NCBI GenBank assembly: GCA_016789105.1
Contig: JAEURN010000008.1
Coordinates: forward strand, 186,001-250,000
DNA from: Armatimonadota bacterium
GTDB lineage: Bacteria > Armatimonadota > Fimbriimonadia > Fimbriimonadales > Fimbriimonadaceae
DNA length: 64,000 nt
Direction: 5' to 3'
Shown: positions 44,461-54,015 of the stretch, one piece after another
How the letters are laid out: each line of letters begins with the position of its first letter
Position numbering within the stretch: the first letter of the stretch is position 1
Program-made: the position numbers and the translations under genes
Notes under the pieces: generated by a model
The model's input: only the letters and a program-made list of their open reading frames with translations
What the model was told of the DNA's origin: nothing
Database searches by the model: none

Positions 44461-45366
44461 ATGGCCTCAACCAAGATCAAGCGCGACTTCCCGTCGCTCG
44501 CCGCATACCTCGACCACCCCCACCCGAACCCGTTGTTCCGCCGGATTGGGGCGGGGCCGGCATTGGGGTGCCTGATGGCCTTAGTTTCCAGCCTGGTTGT
44601 GGGGGTCGGGGTTTATGCCTTGGCCAGCCCCGCGATCGGCCCGTTGATGGCGGTTGTCGCCAGCCTTGCCGGATCCGGTGCCGCCGCCTTTGCTGCCGCC
44701 GCGGCCGGGTGGCGGATCGGGCGCAAAAACGCCGCGGCACCGACCGCCGAAGACCAATTGTTAGCCCAAGGGTTTGGGGCCGTCGAGTCGTTCCGACGCC
44801 TGGACAACGAGAAAAAGATCCCCAAGTGGGTCGACCCCATTGCCTTGCAACTCCTGGAAGCCGGTGCCTACCATTGGGGCCGAGTTCGCCAGACCTTTGC
44901 CGGGAGTCAATGGCACTCAGCCGATTTGCCGGAGCACCGGGCCAACCTCCGCGACAAAGCGATCCGAGCCGCCGACCTGGCGATGGCGGAACTCGCCATC
45001 CTGTCGGCCCAGTGCGTCGGGGAACCCAAAAAGAACCGGAAAGACGATTTTCAGGCCGCGTTTGAAGATTTCGCCGATCTGGCAATTGAGGATGCAATCC
45101 GCGGCCTGGCGAGGGTCGCCGCAACCCACCCCAAGGCCTACCGGTTTGAAAGCCCCCGGGCCAAAGAGATTTTTGAACCCGCCAAAGGGCTGGCTGAACA
45201 GCTCAAGGGGCTCGCCGACGAGGTGGCAAGTGCTTCGTTTGATGCGCCAGCCGAAGACTCCAGCCTGCGAACCAGCCTTGGCCGGGAATCCATCGACTCC
45301 CTGCTGACCGAACTCCGTTACACCCGATTGGCCGAAGAGGAGTTGCATGGGCACCAGTCCGAATAG
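44461..45366 (+). CDS. hypothetical two-helix membrane protein
   Basis: A 301-residue protein that I do not recognise. Two Ala/Gly-rich transmembrane helices (about 32-56 and 58-86) are followed by a soluble helical domain of about 210 residues. It starts 67 bases after the LptC-like gene and its 3' end overlaps the following fusion gene by 20 bases. Position suggests a role in envelope assembly, but no motif shows it. Confidence 0.6.
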   Translation: MASTKIKRDFPSLAAYLDHPHPNPLFRRIGAGPALGCLMALVSSLVVGVGVYALASPAIGPLMAVVASLAGSGAAAFAAAAAGWRIGRKNAAAPTAEDQLLAQGFGAVESFRRLDNEKKIPKWVDPIALQLLEAGAYHWGRVRQTFAGSQWHSADLPEHRANLRDKAIRAADLAMAELAILSAQCVGEPKKNRKDDFQAAFEDFADLAIEDAIRGLARVAATHPKAYRFESPRAKEIFEPAKGLAEQLKGLADEVASASFDAPAEDSSLRTSLGRESIDSLLTELRYTRLAEEELHGHQSE

Positions 45367-47938
45367 CCCATCCCCTGGCGCAAACCAGCCGGCGCCGGCG
45401 TCCATTCCGCTAACTATGGGGATGCAGGGGGGTGTCAAGGCCGTTGTCATGGCGGGTGGCGAAGGGAGCCGGCTCCGCCCGATCACGCTCAACATCCCAA
45501 AACCGCTGGTGCCGGTCGCCAACCGGCCGATCATGTGGCACATCGTCCAGCTGCTCAAAAGCCACGGCATCACGGAAATTGTCACCACCCTCCACTACCT
45601 GGCCGATGAGATCATGGGCGTTTTTGGTGATGGATCCGAACTCGGCGTCAGCATCACCCATTCGCTCGAAGACATCCCCCTTGGAACCGCGGGCAGCGTC
45701 AAACAAGCGGAAATCCTGCTGAGGGGAGGGACATTCGCCATCATCAGCGGCGATGCCCTCACCGACTGCGATCTGACTGAAGCCATAAAGTTCCATCGGG
45801 AAAAGGGGAGCCTGGCCACCCTCATCCTAAGCCGCGTACCCAACCCACGCGAATTCGGCATCGTCATGACCGCCCCGGACGGCCGTGTCGAACGGTTTTT
45901 GGAAAAGCCAGAGTGGGGCGAAGTTTTCACCGACACCGTTAACACCGGTATGTATATCCTGGAGCCCGAAATCTTCGACTCGATCGAAAACCGGGTCAAC
46001 ACGGACTGGAGCAAGGATGTCTTTCCAAAATTGCTGGAGCAAGGCAAACCGATGTTTGGCTACGTGATGGACGGGTACTGGTGCGACATCGGGACCCTGG
46101 AGCAGTACCGCGAGGCCCATGACGACTTTTTGGAAGGCAAGACCAAATTGCAGGTTCCGGGGCACGCCGTTTCCGAAGGCATCTGGATTGGTGACAACTC
46201 GGTGGTGGACGACCGGGCGCTGCTGACGGCTCCCGTCTTGATCGGGGACAACGTGCGCGTTAAGCGAGGGGCCCGGCTGGGCCCGGGGGTCGTGCTTGGC
46301 GACAGCTGCCTGGTCGAGGAGGGTGCGGAAGTCCGGCACAGCGTGGTTTGGGATCGGTGCTACCTGGGGATCGACACCGAAGCCCACGGGGCCATCGTCG
46401 GGTCGCGCGTGACCGTCAAACGCGACAGCCGGCTGCAAGATGGCTGCGTGGTCGGCGACCGGACCCTGATCGATGTGGGCAGCACCATCCGGCCCCGGGT
46501 CAAAATTTGGCCCGACAAAACAATCGAAAGGGGGACAACCGTCACGATGTCGCTCGTGATCGGCAACCGGTGGCGGGGTTCGCTGTTCCGCGACCTCGGC
46601 GTGGCCGGGCTCAGCAACATCGAACTCACACCGGAGTTCGCCACCCGCCTCGGACTCGCCATCGGATCGCAATTTCCCGTGGGGACCGAGATCTTGGCCA
46701 GCCGGGACAGCGCAAAAAGCAGCCGCATGCTCAAAAGGAGCCTGATGGCCGCCCTGTTGAGCGCCGGGTGCCGTGTCACGGACATGCACGGAATCCCAAC
46801 CCCCGTGTTGCGGCACTATCTGGGCCATTCCCAAGCGGCCGGCGGGGTCAACGTCCGCAAGTTCCCTGGCAACAACCGTTTGAGCCTCATCGAGTGCCTG
46901 AACCCTTCCGGCGGATATATGGATCGAGCTAGGGAGCGCAAAGTTGAGGCTGCCTTCTTCCGGGAAGATTTCCACCGAGCGGACCCCGATTCCCTCGGAA
47001 TGATCTCCGAAGCTGACCAACCGGTCGAATCCTACAGCCGGCGGTTTTTGTCCCAACTCCCCGAATCCCAGCCGGGCCGCAGGCCCAAAATCGTGGTCGA
47101 TTACGGGTTCAGCTCCGTGAGCCCCATCATGCCCAAACTCCTGGGACTCGCTGGCATCGATGCCATCAGCCTCAACAGCTTCAACGATGCCCGATCCGCA
47201 CCCCGTCGGCCCAGCGAGATTACCGACCATACCACCAGCCTCCAGCAGATCGTCGCCAACCTGGGTTGCGACTTTGGCGCGCTCGTTTTGAACGAAGGCG
47301 AAAACATCGTGGTTGTTGATGAGCAGGGAATCTGCCTAGGCGGCAACACGCTCTTTGCCGCGATGTGCCGGCTCATGGCGGACTTTCAACCAAATGGCAC
47401 AATTCTCATGGGCATGACCGCACCCGAACGGCTGGAAGACCTGTTGACCGGCCGGGGGGTTCCGGTTGTGCGTAGCAAATCGGGCACGCGGGAAATCATC
47501 GACGCGGCCCAGGCCCCGGGCGTCGTCTTTGCCGGCAACGAACAAGGCGGATTCATCTTCCCCGAATTCCATGTAGGGTTCGACGGCATGCTGGCCTTGG
47601 CCATGCTCGTGAAGCTCCTCCAAAGGGTTGGCACCACCCTCAGCGGATTGGTTTCCCAGCTCCCGGACTTTCACCTGGCCTACCATGCCGAGCCGTGCCC
47701 TTGGGACGCCAAGGGAACCGTGATGCGGCTTTTGGGAGAACATCGGTTGCCCCACCAAAAGGTGGAATTGTTGGATGGCATCAAGTTTTACGACGGCGAC
47801 GCCTGGATCCTGGTTCTGCCAGATTCCTATGAACCGGTGTTCCATATTTATGCCGAAAGTCCGAGCCTGCTTGAAAGTCAAGCCCTGGTCCGCGAATACT
47901 CAGAGAAAGTCCACCGGTTCCAGGGTTTGCAAACGTGA
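45347..47938 (+). CDS. nucleotidyltransferase / phosphomannomutase-like fusion (mannose-1-phosphate guanylyltransferase type)
   Basis: An 863-residue, three-part protein. The sugar-nucleotidyltransferase domain (about 29-260) has the [17 protein letters not shown] signature and a D-containing [11 protein letters not shown] metal site. A left-handed beta-helix (about 275-405) and a phosphoglucomutase/phosphomannomutase-like part (about 410-863) follow. The mutase part lacks the TASHNP phosphoserine loop; the matching place reads [13 protein letters not shown]. Related fusions are called mannose-1-phosphate guanylyltransferases, so GDP-mannose or a similar donor is the likely product. ATG 45347 is preferred because GAGGAG lies four bases upstream. 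Confidence 0.85.
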   Translation: MGTSPNSPSPGANQPAPASIPLTMGMQGGVKAVVMAGGEGSRLRPITLNIPKPLVPVANRPIMWHIVQLLKSHGITEIVTTLHYLADEIMGVFGDGSELGVSITHSLEDIPLGTAGSVKQAEILLRGGTFAIISGDALTDCDLTEAIKFHREKGSLATLILSRVPNPREFGIVMTAPDGRVERFLEKPEWGEVFTDTVNTGMYILEPEIFDSIENRVNTDWSKDVFPKLLEQGKPMFGYVMDGYWCDIGTLEQYREAHDDFLEGKTKLQVPGHAVSEGIWIGDNSVVDDRALLTAPVLIGDNVRVKRGARLGPGVVLGDSCLVEEGAEVRHSVVWDRCYLGIDTEAHGAIVGSRVTVKRDSRLQDGCVVGDRTLIDVGSTIRPRVKIWPDKTIERGTTVTMSLVIGNRWRGSLFRDLGVAGLSNIELTPEFATRLGLAIGSQFPVGTEILASRDSAKSSRMLKRSLMAALLSAGCRVTDMHGIPTPVLRHYLGHSQAAGGVNVRKFPGNNRLSLIECLNPSGGYMDRARERKVEAAFFREDFHRADPDSLGMISEADQPVESYSRRFLSQLPESQPGRRPKIVVDYGFSSVSPIMPKLLGLAGIDAISLNSFNDARSAPRRPSEITDHTTSLQQIVANLGCDFGALVLNEGENIVVVDEQGICLGGNTLFAAMCRLMADFQPNGTILMGMTAPERLEDLLTGRGVPVVRSKSGTREIIDAAQAPGVVFAGNEQGGFIFPEFHVGFDGMLALAMLVKLLQRVGTTLSGLVSQLPDFHLAYHAEPCPWDAKGTVMRLLGEHRLPHQKVELLDGIKFYDGDAWILVLPDSYEPVFHIYAESPSLLESQALVREYSEKVHRFQGLQT

Positions 47939-48816
47939 CCATCCTCGCTTTATGCCTATCTTTGTTGGGGTCTGGTCCGGAAACGCTGGGCCCAACCCGC
48001 CCTGCCCCAAGGCAAGCCGAAGTCTCGACACGGGTCACCAACCGGCCTGGGAACCGGTTCGGGACCGTGCTTGTGCTGATGTACCACCGGACCGGACCGG
48101 ACGAAAAGTACATGGTGAGGTCACAGCGGCACTTCCGGGCCGATTTGGAACGCCTCTACCGGTTGGGCTACCGGCCCGTCACGTTGGCCGAATATTGCAG
48201 CAACAGCATGCAGCTCCCCAGGGGGGCGAGCCCCGTCGTCTTGACTTTCGACGATGCCGACCCAAGCCAATTCGCCATTCGCCCAGATGGAACGGTCGAC
48301 CCCGGGTGCATGGTCGGGATTTGGCGGGCGTTTGCCCAGAAACACCCCGATTTCCCCGTCAAAGGGACATTCTTCGTTTTGCCGAATGGGCCCTGGGGAC
48401 AAAAGAAGCTGGCCGCAAAGAAGCTCGCCATGCTCCGGGAGTGGGGTTCCGAAGTCGGATCCCACACTGTCAACCACCCCAACTTGTCGAAGCTCACCGA
48501 TGAACAAGTTACATCCGAGTTCGGTCGGAGTTACGAATACGTGGCAAAGCAAGGGTTCGAGCCCACTTCCATGGCCTTGCCCTATGGGATCCTGCCCAAA
48601 AACCGAGACCTTGTGGAATCGTTCCGATACAACGGGAAGAGCCACCGGTATTGGAACGTCGTTTTGGCCGGAGCCGCACCCGCCCGTTCTCCCATGGATC
48701 CTAAGTTCGACCGGTACCGCATCCAACGAGTGCAAGCCTATGACGGCATCCTGGGCATCACGTACTGGCTAAACTACAACAAAGCCCACCCGGGTAGCCC
48801 ATACGTCCAACCATGA
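47935..48816 (+). CDS. polysaccharide deacetylase (NodB fold)
   Basis: A 293-residue protein with a hydrophobic N terminus (about 2-14) that is probably a signal or anchor. The NodB metal site is visible: D106-D107 in LTFDDAD and H177/H181 in [14 protein letters not shown] is the motif-3 equivalent. It should remove acetyl groups from cell-wall or surface polysaccharide. The GTG start overlaps the fusion gene by four bases (GTGA) and its stop overlaps the HD gene (ATGA), showing tight translational coupling. Confidence 0.88.
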   Translation: MTILALCLSLLGSGPETLGPTRPAPRQAEVSTRVTNRPGNRFGTVLVLMYHRTGPDEKYMVRSQRHFRADLERLYRLGYRPVTLAEYCSNSMQLPRGASPVVLTFDDADPSQFAIRPDGTVDPGCMVGIWRAFAQKHPDFPVKGTFFVLPNGPWGQKKLAAKKLAMLREWGSEVGSHTVNHPNLSKLTDEQVTSEFGRSYEYVAKQGFEPTSMALPYGILPKNRDLVESFRYNGKSHRYWNVVLAGAAPARSPMDPKFDRYRIQRVQAYDGILGITYWLNYNKAHPGSPYVQP

Positions 48817-49502
48817 TCGAACCCAACCTACCGGCCGGAAAGCGCATCACCCTCCGCGACATCAAAGCCAACCCAAAAATCATGGCCGCCATCGATGGCG
48901 CCAACGAGCTCCTGAACAGCATGGGTTACACCGAGCACGGGCACCGGCACGTCGGCATCGTCAGCGGCATCACCAAACACATCATGGAAACCCTAGGCAT
49001 GCCCGAACGCGAGGTCGAACTCGGGCAGATCGCCGCTTACATGCACGACATCGGCAATGTCATCAACCGAGTCGACCATCCCATCAGCGGAGCCAACCTC
49101 GCATTCGTCTTTTTGAACGAAATGGGCATGGATGTCCGAGAGACCGCACCCATCCTGGGGGCGATTGGCAACCACGAAGAGCTAGCTGGCACCCCCATCA
49201 GTGTGATGTCGGCCGCCCTCATCGTCGCCGATAAAAGCGATGTCCACCGGTCGCGGGTGCAGAACCCTTTGATGGAGACTTTCGACATCCATGACCGGGT
49301 GAATTACGCCGTCACTAAATCCCGGGTTGAAATGGAAAAGGAAACGAAAACAATCCGACTTGTGTTAGAGATCGACACCCAGTTTGCCAGCGTGATGGAG
49401 TACTTCGAGATCTTTTTGAGCCGTATGGTCATGTGTCGCAAGGCGTCAAAGCTGTTCGGCTACAACTTCTCGCTGGTCGCCAACGGCACGAGTTTGGAGT
49501 AA
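48813..49502 (+). CDS. HD-domain phosphohydrolase
   Basis: A 229-residue protein with an HD metal site. HGHRHV (about 42-47) supplies the first His, H78-D79 (AAYMHDIGNV) is the HD pair, GNHEE (about 133) the next His and ADKSDVHRSRV the last Asp. It is thought to cleave phosphate esters, perhaps nucleotides or a lipid-linked sugar phosphate. It is the last gene of the coupled run, and a strong terminator follows at once. The substrate is unknown. Confidence 0.8.
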   Translation: MIEPNLPAGKRITLRDIKANPKIMAAIDGANELLNSMGYTEHGHRHVGIVSGITKHIMETLGMPEREVELGQIAAYMHDIGNVINRVDHPISGANLAFVFLNEMGMDVRETAPILGAIGNHEELAGTPISVMSAALIVADKSDVHRSRVQNPLMETFDIHDRVNYAVTKSRVEMEKETKTIRLVLEIDTQFASVMEYFEIFLSRMVMCRKASKLFGYNFSLVANGTSLE

Positions 49503-49506
49503 GCAA

Positions 49507-49539
49507 AATGCCCTCCGGCGTGGCAACGGAGGGCATTTA
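49507..49539. terminator. strong bidirectional intrinsic terminator
   Basis: A 12-bp perfect stem (AAATGCCCTCCG / CGGAGGGCATTT, 9-base loop) lies between the ends of two convergent genes, the HD gene on the plus strand and the charged-repeat gene on the minus strand. It closes the envelope gene run. Confidence 0.9.
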
Positions 49540-49556
49540 TCCATCGGGCTGGGCCT

Positions 49557-50492
49557 TCAGCCGCGGATCACGAGCTTCTTGCCGTTCCGCTCGATGGTCA
49601 TATTGAACTCGTCGTCCCCTTGGGGGTTCCCCAGCATCTCGCGCTGCTCCTTGGTCAGGTCGCTAAGTTTGAGGTAGCCCTGGGATTTCATGAGTTCCCA
49701 TTGCCGGTCGCTGACTGAGGCAAACAGCTTGTCCATGTTTTCGACATGGATCTTCATGGCTTTCTTGGCTTCTTCTCGGGCTTTGCCGGCTTCTTGCTTG
49801 GCTTTGTCGATCTCGATTTTGACCCGGCCCATTTCTTTGTCGAACTCGTCTTTGTCAAATCCTTTGAATTCGAACTTCATGTTCTTGAGTTCTTCTTTCA
49901 TCTTGGCCATTTCCTTATCGAACTCGGCCTTTTCCTCCGGAGTCATCTTGTCGAAATCTTTGCCATTGAACTTGAAGTCCATATCAGGCATGTGGAAATC
50001 CATGTCGGGCATATGGAAATCGAACCGAAAGTTCTTCATCGACTCGCCGAACTCTTGCATCGACTTCCGGAATTCGGCCATTCCTTTTTCGAACTCGGCT
50101 TTTTCTTCCGGGGTCATCTGATCCCATTCTTTGCCTCCGTTTGGCAACATGGGGAATGCGCCGAAATCGGGCCCATCCTTGAGGACCCATACGTCGCCTT
50201 CTTTGGATGCGGACAGGCCGAGGGCTTTGGCGACGGCCCTCGCGATTTCATCGCGGTCGGCGGAAGCAAGGTTCACCTCGAACTTCTTGTCTTTCGGGAT
50301 TTCCGTCGTTTCGACAATGTATTTGGTGCCCTGCTCCTTCATGTAATTGAGCATTTGGGTGGCCGTCATCTCCTGCTTCCCAAAGATCGGCTCGGGGGCA
50401 TTCGATTCGGCAACGGCCTTGTTCTGGGCGATGGCGACGCCAAGCGCGCCGGCGACGACGATGGTTCCTGCGATTGCGGTGACGGCTCTCAT
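49557..50492 (-). CDS. exported highly charged repeat protein
   Basis: A 311-residue protein. A signal peptide (MRAVTAIAGTIVVAGALGVA, then IAQ) is followed by a small folded part (about 40-115). Then comes an extremely Glu/Lys/Met/Phe-rich region with the unit MTPEEKAEF occurring twice and HMPDMDF duplicated back to back. The end is helical, with QWELMKSQGYLKLSDL. No known family. ATG 50492 has GAGGGA upstream and gives the signal peptide; the longer open frame to 50714 lacks both. Confidence 0.75.
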   Translation of the reverse strand: MRAVTAIAGTIVVAGALGVAIAQNKAVAESNAPEPIFGKQEMTATQMLNYMKEQGTKYIVETTEIPKDKKFEVNLASADRDEIARAVAKALGLSASKEGDVWVLKDGPDFGAFPMLPNGGKEWDQMTPEEKAEFEKGMAEFRKSMQEFGESMKNFRFDFHMPDMDFHMPDMDFKFNGKDFDKMTPEEKAEFDKEMAKMKEELKNMKFEFKGFDKDEFDKEMGRVKIEIDKAKQEAGKAREEAKKAMKIHVENMDKLFASVSDRQWELMKSQGYLKLSDLTKEQREMLGNPQGDDEFNMTIERNGKKLVIRG

Positions 50493-50663
50493 AGTGTGTT
50501 CCCTCTTAAACCTACAAAACGCATTACACGGATCGGGCCCCTGGGGGTTCCGCGATGCCCCACAATTTTTTTGGGAATGGGCCCCTCCGTCCCTCACCAG
50601 TCCCGGGGGATACGGCTCAACCGCGCCGGGTCCGGGTACCATCCCGCCCTGCTTTGACTCCTT

Positions 50664-50681
50664 GCCCCGGTTTGCCGGGGC
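50664..50681 (+). promoter_or_regulatory. hairpin in the rpsF leader
   Basis: A 7-bp stem (GCCCCGG / CCGGGGC, loop TTTG) lies 37 bases before the rpsF start, and AAGGAG follows it. Leaders of rpsF often bind S6:S18 for autoregulation, and this CCGG-rich hairpin is a candidate. The rest of the 225-base divergent gap (50493-50717) shows no gene and should hold promoters for both directions. Confidence 0.4.
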
Positions 50682-50717
50682 CAAAGCCAACCCAGTCCAC
50701 AAGGAGCTGAACATTCA

Positions 50718-51008
50718 ATGGATCAACGGAATTACGAAGCCTTCTACATCATCCCCGGCAACCTGACCGACGCCGAAGTGCAAGAGGTCGCCGACCACTT
50801 CAAGGAAGTCGTCGAAAAGAACGGCGGCACCGTCGAATCGGCCGGAAAATGGGAAAAGCGGAAGCTTGCCTATGAGCTCAACGGGCACCGCGACGGCAAC
50901 TATGTGCTGATGAAATTCGCCGCCACCGCCCAAGTGCCAAACGAGCTTAACCGCCTCATGCGGATCAACGACACCGTTATCCGGCACCGCATTGACCGGT
51001 TGGCCTAA
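50718..51008 (+). CDS. rpsF: 30S ribosomal protein S6
   Basis: A 96-residue protein with the S6 fold. YEAFYIIPGNL starts the first strand, KWEKRKLAYELNGHRDGNYVLMKF is the central motif, and NDTVIRHRIDRL is near the end. It is part of the small subunit, paired with S18. It is followed 18 bases later by ssb, the common rpsF-ssb order. rpsR and rplI, which usually follow, are not here. Confidence 0.97.
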   Translation: MDQRNYEAFYIIPGNLTDAEVQEVADHFKEVVEKNGGTVESAGKWEKRKLAYELNGHRDGNYVLMKFAATAQVPNELNRLMRINDTVIRHRIDRLA

Positions 51009-51026
51009 ACCGGCTAAACTAACAGC

Positions 51027-51440
51027 ATGAGCGTCAACAGCGTCGTCCTGATCGGCCGGCTGACCCGCGACCCCGAGGTCCGGACCACCCAAACCGGCAA
51101 ACAGGTCGCCAACTTCAGCATCGCCGTCCAGCGTCGCTTCAAAGGCAACGACGGCGTGGATGTCGATTTCTTCAACGTTTCCACTTGGGGCAACTCGGCC
51201 GACTTTGTTGCTAACTACTTGGGCAAGGGCCGGCTAGTCGCCGTTGAAGGGCGATTGCAGTCCCGGAAATACACGACCCAAGATGGAGCTCAAAGGGAAG
51301 TCGTTGAAATCGTGGCCGAAAACGTCCAGGGTCTGGATCGGCCCCGTGACGACCAAGGCTATGAAGGTGGGGGCGGAGGCGGCCAACGGCAGCAATCCGC
51401 TGCCCCCGCCGATGATGAGTTCGACCCCTTTGCCGACTGA
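51027..51440 (+). CDS. ssb: single-stranded DNA-binding protein
   Basis: A 137-residue SSB. The OB-fold (1-105) starts SVNSVVLIGRLTRDPEVRTT and contains NFSIAVQR and FFNVSTWGNSADF. A Gly/Gln-rich linker and an acidic tail ADDEFDPFAD follow. The usual partner-binding tip ends in PF; here two residues (AD) follow it. It is translated from the rpsF transcript. The isomerase gene follows six bases later. Confidence 0.96.
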   Translation: MSVNSVVLIGRLTRDPEVRTTQTGKQVANFSIAVQRRFKGNDGVDVDFFNVSTWGNSADFVANYLGKGRLVAVEGRLQSRKYTTQDGAQREVVEIVAENVQGLDRPRDDQGYEGGGGGGQRQQSAAPADDEFDPFAD

Positions 51441-51446
51441 CCACCC

Positions 51447-52508
51447 ATGCCCGACCTCGACGACTTGGGCTTTTTGACCCGCCATGACCCGATGGACATG
51501 GCGGGTCTCACTTTGGGGTTTGCCGACCAATGCGCAAGGGCGGTGCAAATCGCCCAAGATGCCCCACTCCCAAAAGCGTTTGCCACCCCCGACCATGCCT
51601 TGGTCACGGGACTGGGCGGGAGTGCCGCAGGGGGCGACCTTTTGGCCGCCCTTTTTGTTGAGCAGGGCAAAATCCCGCTCTTTGTCAACCGGGATTACAC
51701 GGTGCCCCACTTTGTCGGCACCGGCTCGCTGGTGTTTGTGTGCAGCTATTCGGGAAACACCGAAGAGACCATTTCAGCCTATTTGGATGCGCGCAAAAAG
51801 GGGGCTTCCATCATTGCCGTCACAAGTGGCGGCAAAATCGGGGAGATGGCCCAAGCCGACGGGTTCCCCACCGTGACGGTTCCGGGAGGGCAACCCCCGC
51901 GCACTGCCATGGGGTTCATGCTGATGCCTCTCATCGTGGCCAGCGGGCAACTGGGGCTCATCCCCAACCAGGATTTTGATGGGGCAGTCGCCGCTGCCCG
52001 GCAAACCGCCGAAGAGTGCGGGTTCAGCACGCCAACCGCTGACAACCCCGCCAAACAGCTTGCGTTGAGCCTGCATGGGAAGATCGCCGCGCTTTATGGG
52101 GCTGGAAACTGGCAGTTCGCCATTGCTCAACGCTGGCGAGGGCAGATCAATGAAAACGCCAAGGAAATGGCGTTGACCCACCAATTCCCCGAACTGTGCC
52201 ACAACGAGATCCTGGGCTGGGAGGGAGCCTCGTCACAAGGGGTGGCGGCGTGGGAATCGGTCGTCTTGATGGGGGGGGACGAAGGTGAGCGCCTGAAAAA
52301 GAGGATCGAATCGACATGCAGGCTCATCGGCAATGCGGCGCATTTCCATTTCATCGCCGCCCACGGGTCTTCGCGGCTGGCCCAAATGCTCAGCCTTGCC
52401 CACTTCGGCGACTGGCTTTCGCTCTACCTGGCCGCATTGGGTGACCGCGACCCCGGCCAAATGAAAGCCATCGACGCGCTCAAAGACGAGCTCAGCCGCC
52501 TCGGTTGA
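51447..52508 (+). CDS. bifunctional phosphoglucose/phosphomannose isomerase
   Basis: A 353-residue SIS-fold sugar-phosphate isomerase. TGLGGSAAGGDLLAAL begins the first SIS domain, and FVCSYSGNTEETISAYLDA is the phosphate-binding part. FPELCHNEILGWEG is the catalytic segment of the archaeal-type PGI/PMI family. It interconverts glucose- or mannose-6-phosphate and fructose-6-phosphate, and could feed the guanylyltransferase of the envelope run. Its end overlaps the tiny ccmD-like gene by 17 bases, tail to tail. Confidence 0.9.
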   Translation: MPDLDDLGFLTRHDPMDMAGLTLGFADQCARAVQIAQDAPLPKAFATPDHALVTGLGGSAAGGDLLAALFVEQGKIPLFVNRDYTVPHFVGTGSLVFVCSYSGNTEETISAYLDARKKGASIIAVTSGGKIGEMAQADGFPTVTVPGGQPPRTAMGFMLMPLIVASGQLGLIPNQDFDGAVAAARQTAEECGFSTPTADNPAKQLALSLHGKIAALYGAGNWQFAIAQRWRGQINENAKEMALTHQFPELCHNEILGWEGASSQGVAAWESVVLMGGDEGERLKKRIESTCRLIGNAAHFHFIAAHGSSRLAQMLSLAHFGDWLSLYLAALGDRDPGQMKAIDALKDELSRLG

Positions 52509-52626
52509 GATCATCCAAACGGGCCGCGATTTCGGCCTGCTTAGTCGCGATCGATCGGAGATAGAGCCACAGGGCGAACCACACCAGCACGGGCGGGATC
52601 GCGGCCACCAATTTGATTGTTTCCAT
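52492..52626 (-). CDS. ccmD: CcmD-like small haem-exporter subunit
   Basis: A 44-residue reading frame. It has one transmembrane helix (KLVAAIPPVLVWFALWLYL, about 5-23) followed by a basic-amphipathic tail with two Arg and one Lys (RSIATKQAEIAARLDDLNRG). The layout is that of CcmD, which is very short and poorly conserved in sequence. It starts 86 bases before the ccmC stop codon in another frame and ends within the isomerase gene on the opposite strand. No strong ribosome binding site is seen, so coupling to ccmC is likely. Position right after ccmC supports the call. Confidence 0.6.
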   Translation of the reverse strand: METIKLVAAIPPVLVWFALWLYLRSIATKQAEIAARLDDLNRGG

Positions 52627-53281
52627 AGTCTTCGATGAATCGAGCCTGGAGCTCGGTTTGGGTGCGGAGACGGAAGAACTCCGCCGTCAGCCAGGCCAGG
52701 ACGGCCAAAGAGCCGTACAGCCCGATCTTGTAGTAAATGTCCAGCTGGTTCTGAACGATGGTGTTTGTTGGGTGGAGGGACTGCTGCTCCACAAACTTCA
52801 ACCGGGGATAGATGAAAGTGAAGAACAATGCCGGGAGAATGGCCCCGACCGCATACCACGCCGTGTTGCGGTCGCGGCGGATCTGGTCGGCATAAGCCCC
52901 TCGCAAGGCGATCATGCCGCCATAAATGAATAGCACAACCAAAAAACTGACCTGGCGAGGGTCGTTGTGCCAAAACGCACCCCATTGCACCTGACTGAAC
53001 ATCATCCCCGTGACCATCGTCAGCGCGGCAAAAATCGAGGCCAGTTCCGCTGCGGCGTGCATCTTGGCGGCACTGGAATCGTTATACGACCTGAGCAATG
53101 CAACCCCATGCCAAGCCGAGATCAAAAACAATACCGAGCAGATCATCGCACACGGCACATGCGTGAACATAATCCGCGCCAGATAGGGATCCTGGAATCC
53201 GGCCCCGTTGGGCACCAACATCGAAAACACCAGCATCCCGGCCATTGCGAGGCCGAGTGCGCCATGGCGGAAGGGTTTCAT
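52541..53281 (-). CDS. ccmC: cytochrome c assembly protein, CcmC-type
   Basis: A 246-residue membrane protein with about six transmembrane helices. The Trp-rich haem-handling motif WGAFWHNDPRQ and the flanking conserved His residues (MFTHVP and SAWHGVALL) place it in the CcmC/CcsA family. CcmC presents haem to the chaperone CcmE outside the inner membrane. The start overlaps the ccmB stop by four bases. The last ~29 codons share DNA with the ccmD-like gene in a different frame. Confidence 0.87.
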   Translation of the reverse strand: MKPFRHGALGLAMAGMLVFSMLVPNGAGFQDPYLARIMFTHVPCAMICSVLFLISAWHGVALLRSYNDSSAAKMHAAAELASIFAALTMVTGMMFSQVQWGAFWHNDPRQVSFLVVLFIYGGMIALRGAYADQIRRDRNTAWYAVGAILPALFFTFIYPRLKFVEQQSLHPTNTIVQNQLDIYYKIGLYGSLAVLAWLTAEFFRLRTQTELQARFIEDYGNNQIGGRDPARAGVVRPVALSPIDRD

Positions 53282-54015
53282 GAACCACCCCCATTCTGCG
53301 GCGGGCCGCCACCTGGACTGGGGCCTTTGCGCGCCGTCTGGCGCTCATCCCACAGGCTTTCCGCCAACATGGGGCCAATCCCGAAAGGCACAGCCGCATA
53401 CAAGACGAGGGCCGCCAAACTTTGGTAGGCCGATTCCAACGAACCCTGGCCAAAGGCCACCCGGTGCATGCCGATGCCCAAGAACAAAAGAGGGAACAGG
53501 AGGGGGAACGCCACCACAACCGCCAAAACCCAGCGGTTCGCCGCGGTCACCACCAACGCAGAAGTCAGGCTGAGGACGTTGGCCGAGGCCACCCCGATCA
53601 AACCCGCTCCAAGGACCCACAACAGCCAATTTTCCACATTAAGGTTGATTACTCCTGAAAAGAGCAACGAAAGCAAAAGTGCCGTCAAGCCCTGGTGGAT
53701 GGCGGCAAACACGGCCTTCCCCAACCACAAGGAACCGCAGTTGCCCCATTGGCGCACAAGGTCGAATGTCCCCTGTTCATCCTCGGCCAGATACAGGCGG
53801 GGAACCGCCGTCATCGCACTGAACAACACAACCAAGGAAAAAAGGCCGGACGCCACCATTGGGGACGGGCTTTGGTTGGCCATCGAAAACGAAACCGCGG
53901 CCATGGCCATCAGCCCGAACATCCCGCTGAGAAAAAATCCATGCCTTCCCCGGAGTTCACCCTGTAACTCCTTGCGGAACGCAGAAGCGAATGCCCGGTT
54001 AGAGCCCGATGGCAT
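53278..54015 (-). CDS. ccmB: haem exporter membrane subunit CcmB
   Basis: A 245-residue protein with six hydrophobic segments. It starts PSGSNRAFASAFRKELQGELR and carries FSAMTAVPRLYLAEDEQGTFD, the CcmB signature ('D...G..D.L'). It is the permease of the CcmAB ABC complex needed for cytochrome c maturation. ATG 54015 is chosen; it overlaps the ccmA 3' end by 17 bases. The tail is Pro/Gly-rich. Confidence 0.87.
   Translation of the reverse strand: MPSGSNRAFASAFRKELQGELRGRHGFFLSGMFGLMAMAAVSFSMANQSPSPMVASGLFSLVVLFSAMTAVPRLYLAEDEQGTFDLVRQWGNCGSLWLGKAVFAAIHQGLTALLLSLLFSGVINLNVENWLLWVLGAGLIGVASANVLSLTSALVVTAANRWVLAVVVAFPLLFPLLFLGIGMHRVAFGQGSLESAYQSLAALVLYAAVPFGIGPMLAESLWDERQTARKGPSPGGGPPQNGGGS

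Noticed and set aside
50493-50714. Upstream extension of the charged exported protein
   Set aside because: It lacks a ribosome binding site and would bury the signal peptide; the ATG at 50492 has GAGGGA upstream.
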